From contig JAXDRV010000082.1 of assembly GCA_034090805.1 (NCBI GenBank), forward strand, positions 1 to 31,067: a stretch of 31,067 nucleotides of DNA, read 5' to 3'. Numbering within the stretch: position 1 is the stretch's first letter; every line of letters begins with the position of its first letter. Below, piece by piece: positions 1 through 7,187 of this stretch. The translations under genes were made by a program, and so were the position numbers. Source of the stretch: Ornithomonoglobus_A sp034090805 (GTDB lineage Bacteria; Bacillota; Clostridia; UBA1381). Under the pieces are notes generated by a model, which was not told the DNA's origin, did no database searches, and was given only the letters and a program-made list of their open reading frames with translations.

Positions 1-1
1 A

Positions 2-271
2 GAGCAGGATATTGAAAATGCCGAACAAGAGAATGTTGATTTGAAAGTTTTTCTGCAAACGATACGGCAATGTACTGATTTAAAAGAGCTTACACCGACT
101 ATCGTAAACACCCTCATAAAAAGAATAGATGTACATAACCCTGATGAAAAATTTAAACATCGCAGAGTTAAAATAGACATCTACTTTACGGCGGTAGGAC
201 TAATCAGCATACCTGACGAAAAAGAACTACTTGCTTTAAAGGATGAAATACGAAACGAAAAAAGTGCGTAA
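2..271 (+). CDS. Large serine recombinase, C-terminal fragment (cut by window edge)
   Basis: The reading frame is open from base 2 to the TAA at 269-271, so only about the last 90 residues of a longer protein are visible. The segment FLQTIRQCTDLKELTPTIVN, followed by a basic strand-rich stretch (IDVHNP, then VKIDIYF), resembles the C-terminal DUF4368-like end of the large serine recombinases found in clostridial integrative elements and phages. The catalytic resolvase domain would lie before the window and is not seen. A terminator follows directly. Such genes usually sit at one end of an integrated element, so the left edge of the window may be the border of one. This is inference. The family call rests on the C-terminal pattern only. 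Confidence 0.6.
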   Translation, partial: EQDIENAEQENVDLKVFLQTIRQCTDLKELTPTIVNTLIKRIDVHNPDEKFKHRRVKIDIYFTAVGLISIPDEKELLALKDEIRNEKSA

Positions 272-279
272 AAATGGAA

Positions 280-320
280 TAAGCGGTGCAACCGCAATAG
301 TTACACCGCTTATTTTTTTA
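280..320 (+). terminator. Rho-independent terminator after the recombinase
   Basis: TAAGCGGTG (280-288) pairs with CACCGCTTA (304-312), and the stem can extend inward through AAC/GTT with one mismatch. A T-rich run follows (TTATTTTTTT). It starts 9 bases after the recombinase stop codon. Confidence 0.8.
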
Positions 321-421
321 ATGTCCTTAGCAACCCGACGCTTTTCCGACGGTTTTTGTTTTATGAAATAGGGTTTTTAAATTCCTTGCGAAAAAATTTC
401 TGCAAAGAGATTGGGGGCTTA

Positions 422-450
422 GTAAGTGCGTTATCTCTTAACGCACTTAC
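422..450. repeat. Perfect 12-bp inverted repeat (hairpin)
   Basis: GTAAGTGCGTTA (422-433) and TAACGCACTTAC (439-450) are exact reverse complements around a 5-nt loop. No T-run follows on either strand, so it is not a classical terminator. It lies between the 3' ends of the recombinase and the convergent GH88 gene. It could be a transcript-end stabiliser or a recombination-related site. Function unknown. Confidence 0.6.
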
Positions 451-506
451 ATATTAGCACATAAACCTTAAAATAACCTTAAACAATTTAATTTTTTAAA
501 ATTTTT

Positions 507-1670
507 TTACCAATACAGCTTCCAATCCTTTGTAAGTCTTGTGAGTGCCTCCATATAGAAATAATCACCCCATGCGTTGCACTCGTCAACTCCGTTTTGG
601 GGACAGGTGTTAGTCGGAGTGCTGCGGCAGTATGTGCTGTGAAGCATTATTCCGTTCGATTCCTCCACGCTCTTTACGGCGCATTTGTCTATAAGAGCCT
701 TGATAAGTCTAAGCGCAGCCTGAGTATAATGCTCCGCCTCGTCCTTTTCAAGGTACTTTGCCATCTCAAGCATACCGCACACCGCTATAGCCGCCGCCGA
801 GGAATCTCTCGGCTCGTCGCTGCCCGTCGTAAAGTCAAAATCCCAGTACGGAACAAGATCCTCCGGCAGATGATCGAGGAAATAATCCGTAACACGGCGG
901 AAAATGTCTATGTATGCCTCGTCCTTAAGCTTTGCATATGCAATTGCGCTGCCGTATACTCCCCATGCCTGACCTCTTGCCCATGCGCTGCCGTTGCGGT
1001 TGCCCTGGCAGGTCACACCCTCGGTCGGCTCTCCTGTTTCGGGATTGAAATAATACGTGTGATACGTTGAATTATCAGGACGCACAACGCACTTCATTGC
1101 GGTCTTGATATGCGTTTCGGCTCTTTTTTTGTATTTATCGTCACCGGTCACCTCGGACGCCCAAAAGAGCAGCGGCATATTCATCAGACAGTCTATGATA
1201 AGACGGTAATTATCGGGAGCACCCATCTCGCCCCATGCCTGGAAAAAGTTCCCCTTTTCCTGGAAACGGTTATAGAGATTTTCCGCAGCAAGAACCGCCG
1301 CCTTCTTCCCCGTTTCGCTGCCGGTCAGCTTATAAGCCGCAACGCACGACGGCGAATACAAAAATCCCATGTCGTGATGATCGACGCTTGAGTGCTTTTC
1401 TATTCTGTCAAGCAGCTTTTCCGCCTGAGCAAGCGCCGCCTCCTTTAACCTCGGATTTCCCGTTCTTTCGTAAGCAAGCCAAACCTCGCCCGTCCAGAAG
1501 CCCTCCGTCCAATCTTTATTTTCGCTTGTACCGTAAAAATTGTTTACACTGCTTGAGCAAGGGAAGGTATCAAAAAACTCCTCAACGTCCTCCGTCACAA
1601 GCCTTGCAGCCGTATCGAGAGCGGCGTTTATCTCCTCAGCTCCCGCCGGCGCATATTTTTTCATATCCAT
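507..1670 (-). CDS. GH88-family unsaturated glucuronyl hydrolase
   Basis: The 387-residue protein has the alpha/alpha-barrel sequence pattern of glycoside hydrolase family 88, which removes the unsaturated (4,5-dehydro) uronic acid left at the non-reducing end of oligosaccharides by polysaccharide lyases. The two conserved acidic residues fit D100 (in HHDMGF) and D160 (in LIIDCLMNMPLL), the counterparts of Asp88 and Asp149 of Bacillus UGL. The aromatic-rich segments WTEGFWTGEVWLAYE (54-68) and WARGQAWGVYG are typical. There is no signal peptide, so it should act in the cytoplasm on imported disaccharides. The length is normal for the family. The ATG at 1670 follows an AAGAGG box with good spacing. 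The gene is monocistronic and has its own promoter. The substrate (glycosaminoglycan, pectin or xanthan-type) cannot be told from the sequence. Confidence 0.9.
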   Translation of the reverse strand: MDMKKYAPAGAEEINAALDTAARLVTEDVEEFFDTFPCSSSVNNFYGTSENKDWTEGFWTGEVWLAYERTGNPRLKEAALAQAEKLLDRIEKHSSVDHHDMGFLYSPSCVAAYKLTGSETGKKAAVLAAENLYNRFQEKGNFFQAWGEMGAPDNYRLIIDCLMNMPLLFWASEVTGDDKYKKRAETHIKTAMKCVVRPDNSTYHTYYFNPETGEPTEGVTCQGNRNGSAWARGQAWGVYGSAIAYAKLKDEAYIDIFRRVTDYFLDHLPEDLVPYWDFDFTTGSDEPRDSSAAAIAVCGMLEMAKYLEKDEAEHYTQAALRLIKALIDKCAVKSVEESNGIMLHSTYCRSTPTNTCPQNGVDECNAWGDYFYMEALTRLTKDWKLYW

Positions 1671-1707
1671 TATAACAGCCTCTTTTCTGATATTTTATAA
1701 CAATATC

Positions 1708-1737
1708 ATTATACCAAATGCGGTATATATATGTCAA
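1708..1737 (-). promoter_or_regulatory. Sigma-A promoter of the GH88 gene with overlapping palindrome
   Basis: On the minus strand, TTGACA (1732-1737) and TATAAT (1708-1713) are both exact consensus and are separated by 18 bp. An inverted repeat, ATACC-n6-GGTAT (1711-1726), lies in the spacer and overlaps the -10 box, where a repressor could block RNA polymerase. Confidence 0.8.
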
Positions 1738-1757
1738 CTGTTTTTTTCTTATTGGTG

Positions 1758-1771
1758 TTTGCATATGCAAA
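1758..1771. promoter_or_regulatory. 14-bp perfect palindrome, candidate operator
   Basis: TTTGCATATGCAAA is an exact palindrome about 20 bp upstream of the -35 box of the GH88 promoter. Its size and position fit a dimeric helix-turn-helix regulator. No regulator gene is adjacent, so the partner is unknown. Confidence 0.45.
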
Positions 1772-1881
1772 ATCCTAAAAACGGATATTAAGGATATGGT
1801 GAATTATGACGAAGCTTGAGCCTTTATATCGGCTGCTTATGTTAAATTTTTGTCAACTTATGAAAAATTTTTGTATAGCTA

Positions 1882-1910
1882 TTGCTTTTTGGTCGTATAT
1901 ATAGTAAAAT
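1882..1910 (+). promoter_or_regulatory. Probable promoter of the rnf operon
   Basis: TTGCTT (1882-1887), a 17-bp spacer and TAAAAT (1905-1910) lie just upstream of rnfC. A second weaker pair (TTGTCA near 1852 with TATAGC near 1874) could add a tandem promoter. The gap between the GH88 and rnfC coding regions (1671-1943) holds two divergent promoters and the palindromes listed above, with no gene. Confidence 0.55.
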
Positions 1911-1943
1911 AACATCAAATGCACAGAAAGGAATGGTTATATA

Positions 1944-3269
1944 ATGGCATTAACATTTAAGGGCGGTCTGCACATTCCCGACCGAAAGCTTACCTCAAAG
2001 CTTGCGGTAAAGGATTTGCCGGGCACACCGCTCCATTATTTCCCGATTAACCAGCACAAGGGCGCACCGTTATCGCCCACGGTAAAGGTCGGCGACTACG
2101 TAAAGGTCGGTCAAAAGCTTGCCGATACGGAGGAGTTTGTCGCTGCACCCGTACACAGCAGCGTTTCGGGTACTGTTAAGGAAATTTCGCCGCACGTAAA
2201 CGCAATCGGTATCAAAACAGATACAATTGTTATCGAAAACGACGAGAAATATGAAATTTTTGAGGGTATTAAGCCTGTGGAGGATATTGACTCGCTTACC
2301 ACACGTGAGATGCTTTGGATAATACGTGATGCGGGACTTATAGGTCTGGGCGGAGCGGGCTTCCCCACTCACGTAAAGCTCAATCCCCCCAAGCAGATTG
2401 AATTTTTAATCATAAACGGCGCAGAGTGTGAGCCGTACATCACCTCTGACCACCGCAGAATGCTTGAAAATCCCTCGGAAATAATCGAGGGCGCAAAAAT
2501 TCTGATGAAGCTCCTTAACGTTAAGAAGGCGCACATCGGAGTTGAGGCAAACAAGCGTGACGCTATCGATATGCTCCGCCAAACGGCTCGCTTTGACGAC
2601 AGCATAATAATCGATACGCTTAAGACAAAATATCCGCAGGGAGCGGAAAAGCAGCTTATAAAAGCAATCACCGGCAGAAACGTTCCGACAGGGAAAATCC
2701 CCGCCGATGTCGGAGCCGTTGTTGTGAATACCGACACCGTATTCAACATATGGAGAGCCTTCAAAAAGGGTATGCCGGTTATCGACAGAATCATTACGGT
2801 TTCCGGTGACGCAGTAAACAATCCCGGCAACTTCCGTGTACCTCTCGGAGTTTCGGTTTCATATATGATAGAGCAGGCGGGAGGCTTTAAGGAACAGCCG
2901 CAAAAAATCATTATCGGCGGCCCGATGATGGGATTTGCTCAGTACACAACGGACGTCCCCGTTGCAAAAACCACCTCGGCTATAGTCGCTCTTCTTGAGG
3001 CACCCGTTACGTATGACGAGGATATGCCGTGTATCCGCTGCGGAAAATGCGTGCACAACTGCCCCATGAGCCTTATGCCGAATCATCTTAATCAGGCGGC
3101 TCTCGACCGTGACGTAGAAACAGCAATGAGGTACAATATCCTCGACTGTATCGAATGCGGTCTTTGCTCGTATACGTGTCCCGCAAGAAAGAATATGCTT
3201 CAGAATATCTCCGCATTTAAGCCTGAGGTTATGAAGTTCATAAGAAAGGGGAATAAAAATGGAAAATAA
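1944..3269 (+). CDS. rnfC: Rnf complex subunit C, NADH-binding iron-sulfur protein
   Basis: RnfC is the peripheral subunit of the Rnf complex that hands electrons to or from NAD(H). Rnf couples ferredoxin:NAD+ electron transfer to Na+ or H+ translocation. The 441-residue protein has the glycine-rich nucleotide/flavin loop GLGGAGFPTHVKL near residue 135. Two 4Fe-4S motifs lie near the C terminus: CIRCGKCVHNCP around residue 363 and CIECGLCSYTCP around 402. The N terminus carries the usual FKGGLHIPDRK segment. The length is typical of short clostridial RnfC without the long repeat tail of proteobacteria. An AGAAAGGA box precedes the ATG. It is the first gene of the operon, and its last 11 bases overlap rnfD. 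Confidence 0.95.
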   Translation: MALTFKGGLHIPDRKLTSKLAVKDLPGTPLHYFPINQHKGAPLSPTVKVGDYVKVGQKLADTEEFVAAPVHSSVSGTVKEISPHVNAIGIKTDTIVIENDEKYEIFEGIKPVEDIDSLTTREMLWIIRDAGLIGLGGAGFPTHVKLNPPKQIEFLIINGAECEPYITSDHRRMLENPSEIIEGAKILMKLLNVKKAHIGVEANKRDAIDMLRQTARFDDSIIIDTLKTKYPQGAEKQLIKAITGRNVPTGKIPADVGAVVVNTDTVFNIWRAFKKGMPVIDRIITVSGDAVNNPGNFRVPLGVSVSYMIEQAGGFKEQPQKIIIGGPMMGFAQYTTDVPVAKTTSAIVALLEAPVTYDEDMPCIRCGKCVHNCPMSLMPNHLNQAALDRDVETAMRYNILDCIECGLCSYTCPARKNMLQNISAFKPEVMKFIRKGNKNGK

Positions 3270-4227
3270 ATACATAGTTTCCGCCGCGCCGCACGTGCAT
3301 ACACGCTCGACCGTACCCGTTATAATGCGGGACGTGATAATTGCGCTTTTGCCTTCGGCGGTATTCGGATGCGTGATATTCGGCTACAAGGCGGCAATAC
3401 TGATAATCACCTGTATACTGTCATGTATACTTTCGGAATTTATCTTTGAGAAAATAACAAAAAAGCACAGTACAATAGGCGATCTTTCGGCCGTTGTAAC
3501 AGGACTTCTGCTTGCGCTGAATCTGCCGCCGGAGGTGCCGGTATACATGGCGGTCATCGGCTCGGCATTTGCGATAATACTCGTAAAGCAGGTGTTCGGC
3601 GGTCTTGGAAAAAACTTCATGAACCCGGCTCTCGGAGCGAGGTGCTTTATGCTTATCGCCTGGACCTCGGCAATGACAACGTTCACCAATCCCATGATGG
3701 GCTACGGTGCGGACGCAGTTTCCTCGGCAACACCTCTTGCCTTGATGAAAACCGGCACAGGTCAGGCTCCGACGCTGCTTAACGCATTCCTCGGCTTTAT
3801 CCCCGGAACAATCGGAGAAACCTCGGTGCTTATGATTCTGATAGGCTTTGCTTATCTGCTCATAAGAAAGGTAATCTCGCCGAAAATTCCCATAGCATAC
3901 GTGCTTACATTTGCCGTTCTCACATTCTTATTCGGCAATAAGGGCGATATGAGCGCAGTTGATTACACGCTTATGCAGCTCTGCACGGGCGGACTTATGC
4001 TCGGAGCGGTATTCATGGCAACAGACTACACAACAACTCCGACAACCCCTATGGGCATGATTATATTCGGTATCGGCTGCGGAGTGCTTACATTTTTAAT
4101 AAGACGCTTCGGCGGCTATCCGGAGGGTGTTTCGTTCTCGATTATTCTTATGAATATCGCCGCTCCGCTTATCGAAAAAGCAACAACACCGAAATCCTTC
4201 GGTCAGAAAGGAGCAAAGCAATCATGA
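3259..4227 (+). CDS. rnfD: Rnf complex subunit D, FMN-carrying membrane protein
   Basis: RnfD is an integral membrane subunit with covalently bound FMN, homologous to NqrB. The 322-residue protein has many hydrophobic helices, the conserved LNPALGARCF-like segment (NFMNPALGARCFML, about residues 117-130), and SSATPLALMK around residue 155, where a threonine in the SGAT-like motif normally carries the flavin. ATDYTTTP near residue 255 is also characteristic. An AAAGGGG box lies inside the end of rnfC, and the gene overlaps rnfG by ATGA, consistent with coupled translation. Confidence 0.95.
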   Translation: MENKYIVSAAPHVHTRSTVPVIMRDVIIALLPSAVFGCVIFGYKAAILIITCILSCILSEFIFEKITKKHSTIGDLSAVVTGLLLALNLPPEVPVYMAVIGSAFAIILVKQVFGGLGKNFMNPALGARCFMLIAWTSAMTTFTNPMMGYGADAVSSATPLALMKTGTGQAPTLLNAFLGFIPGTIGETSVLMILIGFAYLLIRKVISPKIPIAYVLTFAVLTFLFGNKGDMSAVDYTLMQLCTGGLMLGAVFMATDYTTTPTTPMGMIIFGIGCGVLTFLIRRFGGYPEGVSFSIILMNIAAPLIEKATTPKSFGQKGAKQS

Positions 4228-4802
4228 GTAAGGTCAAGGAAACAGCAAAAATATCGGTAATCCTGTTCCTTATTACGGCGATCGCCGCACTTCTGCTTGC
4301 GTTTGTCAACGCTAAGACTGCGCCGCTTATCGCAAAGAATGAGGAAAAGAAAATAAGTGACGCTCTCAAGGTCGTAATGCCGGAGGCGGCTGATTTTGAA
4401 AAAACAGAGCCGAACAGCATAGCCTTAAGCGCAGCCGAAAAATACGACAGCGACATTATTGAGCTTTACACCGCAAAGGGCAGCGACGGCAGCGATACGG
4501 GAATATGCGCCATAGTCGAAACAAAGGGATATGACGCAGGACTTCGCTCGGCGATAGGCGTTGACAAAAACGGGACTGTAACGGGAGTTGAGATAATCTC
4601 GCACAAGGAAACTCCGGGACTTGGCGCAAATGCCGAAAAGGAAGAGTTCCGCTCGCAGTATATCGGCAAAAGCGGAGAGCTTGAGGTTGTGAAAACAGGT
4701 GCGGGAGATAACGAAATCAACGCAATCTCCGGCGCAACGCTGACCTCAAAGGGCGTGACGAGAGCCGTGAATACGGTTATCGAAATCGCCTCGCAGCAAT
4801 AA
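4224..4802 (+). CDS. rnfG: Rnf complex subunit G, FMN-binding protein
   Basis: RnfG has one N-terminal membrane anchor (about residues 8-30, ISVILFLITAIAALLLAFV) and an extracytoplasmic FMN-binding domain. The flavin attachment motif is ISGATLTSKGV near the C terminus, where the threonine after SGAT-L is the expected covalent site. The segment ETPGLGANAEKEEF is the conserved E-TPGLG loop. The 192-residue length is normal. The start codon overlaps the rnfD stop, so translation is probably coupled. Confidence 0.95.
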   Translation: MSKVKETAKISVILFLITAIAALLLAFVNAKTAPLIAKNEEKKISDALKVVMPEAADFEKTEPNSIALSAAEKYDSDIIELYTAKGSDGSDTGICAIVETKGYDAGLRSAIGVDKNGTVTGVEIISHKETPGLGANAEKEEFRSQYIGKSGELEVVKTGAGDNEINAISGATLTSKGVTRAVNTVIEIASQQ

Positions 4803-4820
4803 AGGAAAGGAATGGGTTAC

Positions 4821-5438
4821 ATGGAAAAGAAAAACTCTTTGGGGATTTTTCTTAACGGTCTTATCAAGGAAAATCCCACGTTTGTTCAGCTCCTCGGTAT
4901 GTGTCCGACGCTCGCCGTTACAACAAGCCTTAAAAACGGCATCGGTATGGGTCTGAGCGCCGCCGCAGTGCTTATCGCTTCAAACGTAATTATATCTCTT
5001 TTGAGAAAGCTTATACCGCAGAAGGTAAGAATTGCGGCATATATCGTAATCATTGCGGCATTCGTAACGATTATCCAGATGTGCCTAAATGCGTTTTTGC
5101 CGGATTTGGCAAGCTCCTTGGGCATATTCATACCGCTTATAGTGGTAAACTGTATCATACTTGCAAGAGCGGAATCCTTCGCCTCGAAAAACGGAGTATG
5201 GCACAGTGCGGTTGACGGTCTCGGAATGGGACTGGGCTTTACTGCGGCATTGTCAATCATCAGCGCAGTGCGTGAATTTTTCGGCGCAGGCACGATTTTC
5301 GATATTCCGATATACGGCTCGGCAATAAAGCCTATGTCTATTATCACCCTTGCCCCCGGCGGATTTATCGTACTCGGTATTCTCGTTGCTGCGGTAAATT
5401 ACATCATGCGCAAAAAGGAGGAAAAGAAGAATGGCTAA
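4821..5438 (+). CDS. rnfE: Rnf complex subunit E, membrane protein
   Basis: RnfE is one of the two homologous hydrophobic subunits (with RnfA) that form the inverted-repeat membrane core and share a 2Fe-2S site. The sequence contains NPTFVQLLGMCPTLAVTTS near the N terminus, with the conserved cysteine in the GMCP motif, and about six membrane helices. The ATG at 4821 is preferred over the one at 4812 because the GGAAAGG box at 4804-4810 is only one base from the earlier ATG but ten from the later one. It ends in a lysine-rich cytoplasmic tail (RKKEEKKNG) that overlaps rnfA by 8 bases. Confidence 0.93.
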   Translation: MEKKNSLGIFLNGLIKENPTFVQLLGMCPTLAVTTSLKNGIGMGLSAAAVLIASNVIISLLRKLIPQKVRIAAYIVIIAAFVTIIQMCLNAFLPDLASSLGIFIPLIVVNCIILARAESFASKNGVWHSAVDGLGMGLGFTAALSIISAVREFFGAGTIFDIPIYGSAIKPMSIITLAPGGFIVLGILVAAVNYIMRKKEEKKNG

Positions 5439-6012
5439 GGAAATTATTGCAATCCTCTTAAGCGCACTGCTAACCGAAAACTTCGTAATGGTGAAGTTTT
5501 ACGGAATATGTCCGTTCCTCGGAGTATCGAAAAAGACGGATACTGCGATCGGAATGGGAATGGCGGTTACGTTCGTTATGGGAATTGCGTCTCTGTTTAC
5601 GTATCTTGCAAACACATATCTGCTTGAGAAATTCAATCTTGAATATTTGCAGACGATACTCTTTATACTTATAATCGCCGGTCTTGTGCAGCTTGTTGAG
5701 ATGTTCGTCAAAAAGGCGATGCCGCCGCTTTACAATGCGCTCGGAATATATCTGCCGCTCATAACAACGAACTGTGCCGTGCTTTCGGCGGCTCTGTTGA
5801 ATGTGCAGAACGATTATAACCTGCTGTATTCGGTGCTGTTCGGAGTGTTTGCCGGTCTCGGCTTTACGCTTGCGATTGTGCTTATGGCGGGAATACGTGA
5901 ATACATAGATGAAAAATCCGTCCCGGAGGCTTTCAGAGGCTTCCCGATCGCCCTCATCACAGCCGGACTTATGGCAATAGGGTTCATGGGATTTTCGGGA
6001 TTTTCTATTTGA
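5431..6012 (+). CDS. rnfA: Rnf complex subunit A, membrane protein
   Basis: This 193-residue protein has about six hydrophobic segments and is the partner of RnfE. The signature TENFVMVKFYGICPFLGVSKK starts near residue 16, with the conserved cysteine in GICPFLG, and the second half has the conserved NCAVLSAALL. A strong AAGGAGG box inside the end of rnfE sits 9 bases before the ATG. A short gap of 16 bases separates it from rnfB. Confidence 0.95.
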   Translation: MAKEIIAILLSALLTENFVMVKFYGICPFLGVSKKTDTAIGMGMAVTFVMGIASLFTYLANTYLLEKFNLEYLQTILFILIIAGLVQLVEMFVKKAMPPLYNALGIYLPLITTNCAVLSAALLNVQNDYNLLYSVLFGVFAGLGFTLAIVLMAGIREYIDEKSVPEAFRGFPIALITAGLMAIGFMGFSGFSI

Positions 6013-6028
6013 TAAGGAGTGAGGTTTA

Positions 6029-6823
6029 GTGAACGGAATATTAATCGCCGTTGCCGTTGTCGGCGGCACCGGACTTTTATTCGGAATTTTGCTTGCGGCT
6101 GCGTCCTTTGTATTTGAGGTCAAAACCGATGAGCGTGCCGAAAAGATTCTTGAGGTTCTGCCGGGAGCAAACTGCGGAGCCTGCGGCTTTGCCGGCTGTT
6201 CGGCATATGCCGACGCTATCGTAAAGGACGGCGCAGCGGTAAACTGCTGCAGCGTGGGCAAGGCGCCCGTTGCCGAAAAGATCTCGGAAATTATGGGCGT
6301 TGAGGCCGGAGAGGTCGTCGAGATGGTGGCAAGAGTTGCCTGCGGCGGCGACTGCAACAGCGCAGCATACAAATACGAATACGAGGGTGTGCATGAGTGT
6401 ACGGCTGAGATACGTCTGGGCGGCGGCGCAAAGGAATGTCCCAGCGGCTGCCTGGGGTTGGGCAGCTGCGTCAAGGTGTGCAAATTCGGAGCTATCTCGA
6501 TCAAGGACGGTGTTGCCGTTGTTGACGAGAATAAGTGTACCGCCTGCGGTCAGTGTCTGAAAAGATGTCCTAAGGGAATTATTCATTTTGTACCGAAAAA
6601 GTTTAAGCAGTGGGTTGTATGCCAAAATCCCGAAACGGGAAAATTCGTAAACCAATACTGCAAGGCAGGCTGCATAGGCTGTAAAATATGCGAAAAGAAC
6701 TGCCCCTTTGACGCAATACACGTAGAGGATAATTATGCCGTAATAGATTACGACAAATGCAAAAACTGCGGTATCTGCGCAAAGAAATGCCCCCGTCACG
6801 CAATATACAGAAAAGAAGCGTAA
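6029..6823 (+). CDS. rnfB: Rnf complex subunit B, polyferredoxin
   Basis: RnfB is the probable entry site for electrons from ferredoxin. The 264-residue protein starts with one membrane anchor (about residues 2-25). It then has the Fe-S domain NCGACGFAGCSAYADAIV with a following CC-containing loop, and then several 4Fe-4S motifs: CPSGCLGLGSCVKVCK, CTACGQCLKRCP, CIGCKICEKNCP and CKNCGICAKKCP. The start is GTG at 6029, preceded by AAGGAG (6014-6019) at good spacing. It is the last gene of the operon, followed by a terminator. Confidence 0.95.
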   Translation: MNGILIAVAVVGGTGLLFGILLAAASFVFEVKTDERAEKILEVLPGANCGACGFAGCSAYADAIVKDGAAVNCCSVGKAPVAEKISEIMGVEAGEVVEMVARVACGGDCNSAAYKYEYEGVHECTAEIRLGGGAKECPSGCLGLGSCVKVCKFGAISIKDGVAVVDENKCTACGQCLKRCPKGIIHFVPKKFKQWVVCQNPETGKFVNQYCKAGCIGCKICEKNCPFDAIHVEDNYAVIDYDKCKNCGICAKKCPRHAIYRKEA

Positions 6824-6829
6824 AACACA

Positions 6830-6870
6830 CTGCCGAATCAAGGTATTATGCCTCGGTTCGGCAGTTTTTT
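6830..6870 (+). terminator. Terminator of the rnf operon
   Basis: CTGCCGAA (6830-6837) pairs with TTCGGCAG (6857-6864) and is followed directly by six T residues. It starts just after the rnfB stop codon. Confidence 0.9.
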
Positions 6871-6918
6871 GTATAAATGCCCCGCATACTTATTAAAATT
6901 CCCGTGCATAATAGATTT

Positions 6919-7156
6919 AGGTAATTGCGAAATATCGGTTTGGGATTTGAGAGTATTTTTGAGTTTATTCGTACTCAAGTATTCCTTGCGGTAACTCGTC
7001 CGAACAAACTCAAAAACACTCTCAAAGCCTATATTTAGGAATAATTTTGATTGAGCTTAGGCGAGTTCCCGAACAGAGCGAGGGTGCGGTGTCCCTGCCG
7101 CCCCGCAATCAGAAATATCTCAAATTCAGATGAAATTTTACATTTTGCAATTACCT
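6919..7156 (+). promoter_or_regulatory. Structured leader element, copy 1 (5' UTR of the YetF-like gene)
   Basis: This 238-nt element closely matches 29494-29748. The closing stem pairs AGGTAATTGCGAAAT (6919-6933) with ATTTTGCAATTACCT (7142-7156). A long hairpin pairs 6946-6966 with 7006-7026, and can be extended by GGG/CCT outside and TTCG/CGAA inside. Its loop holds AACTCG (6993-6998), complementary to CGAGTT (7062-7067) downstream. ATTTGAGA (6945-6952) can also pair with TCTCAAAT (7118-7125), competing with the hairpin. The element ends about 15 nt before the AAAGGAGG box of the next gene. A weak -10-like CATAAT lies at about 6907-6912. I do not recognise it as a known riboswitch. It could be a cis-regulatory RNA or a mobile repeat. 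See findings. Confidence 0.65.
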
Positions 7157-7187
7157 GACAACTATAGAAAAAGGAGGCATTTTCATA

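Noticed and set aside
340..420. Direct CGTCGG repeats and a T-rich stretch near 345-380
   Set aside because: They are too short and too weakly paired to call a second terminator or a repeat element.
5470..6504. A 344-codon minus-strand open frame opposite rnfA and rnfB
   Set aside because: It is a shadow of two clearly conserved genes, has low-complexity composition and no ribosome binding site.
6919..7156. Leader element as a known riboswitch or T-box
   Set aside because: I saw no T-box sequence (TGGNACCGCG-like) and no recognisable core of the common riboswitch classes, and no terminator hairpin with a T-run before the start codon.
6900..7187. Leader element copies as insertions with target-site duplications
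   Set aside because: Short matches flank each copy (ATAGA for copy 1, CAAATA for copy 2), but they are AT-rich, differ in distance from the stems and are not convincing. A mobile origin is kept only as an alternative.
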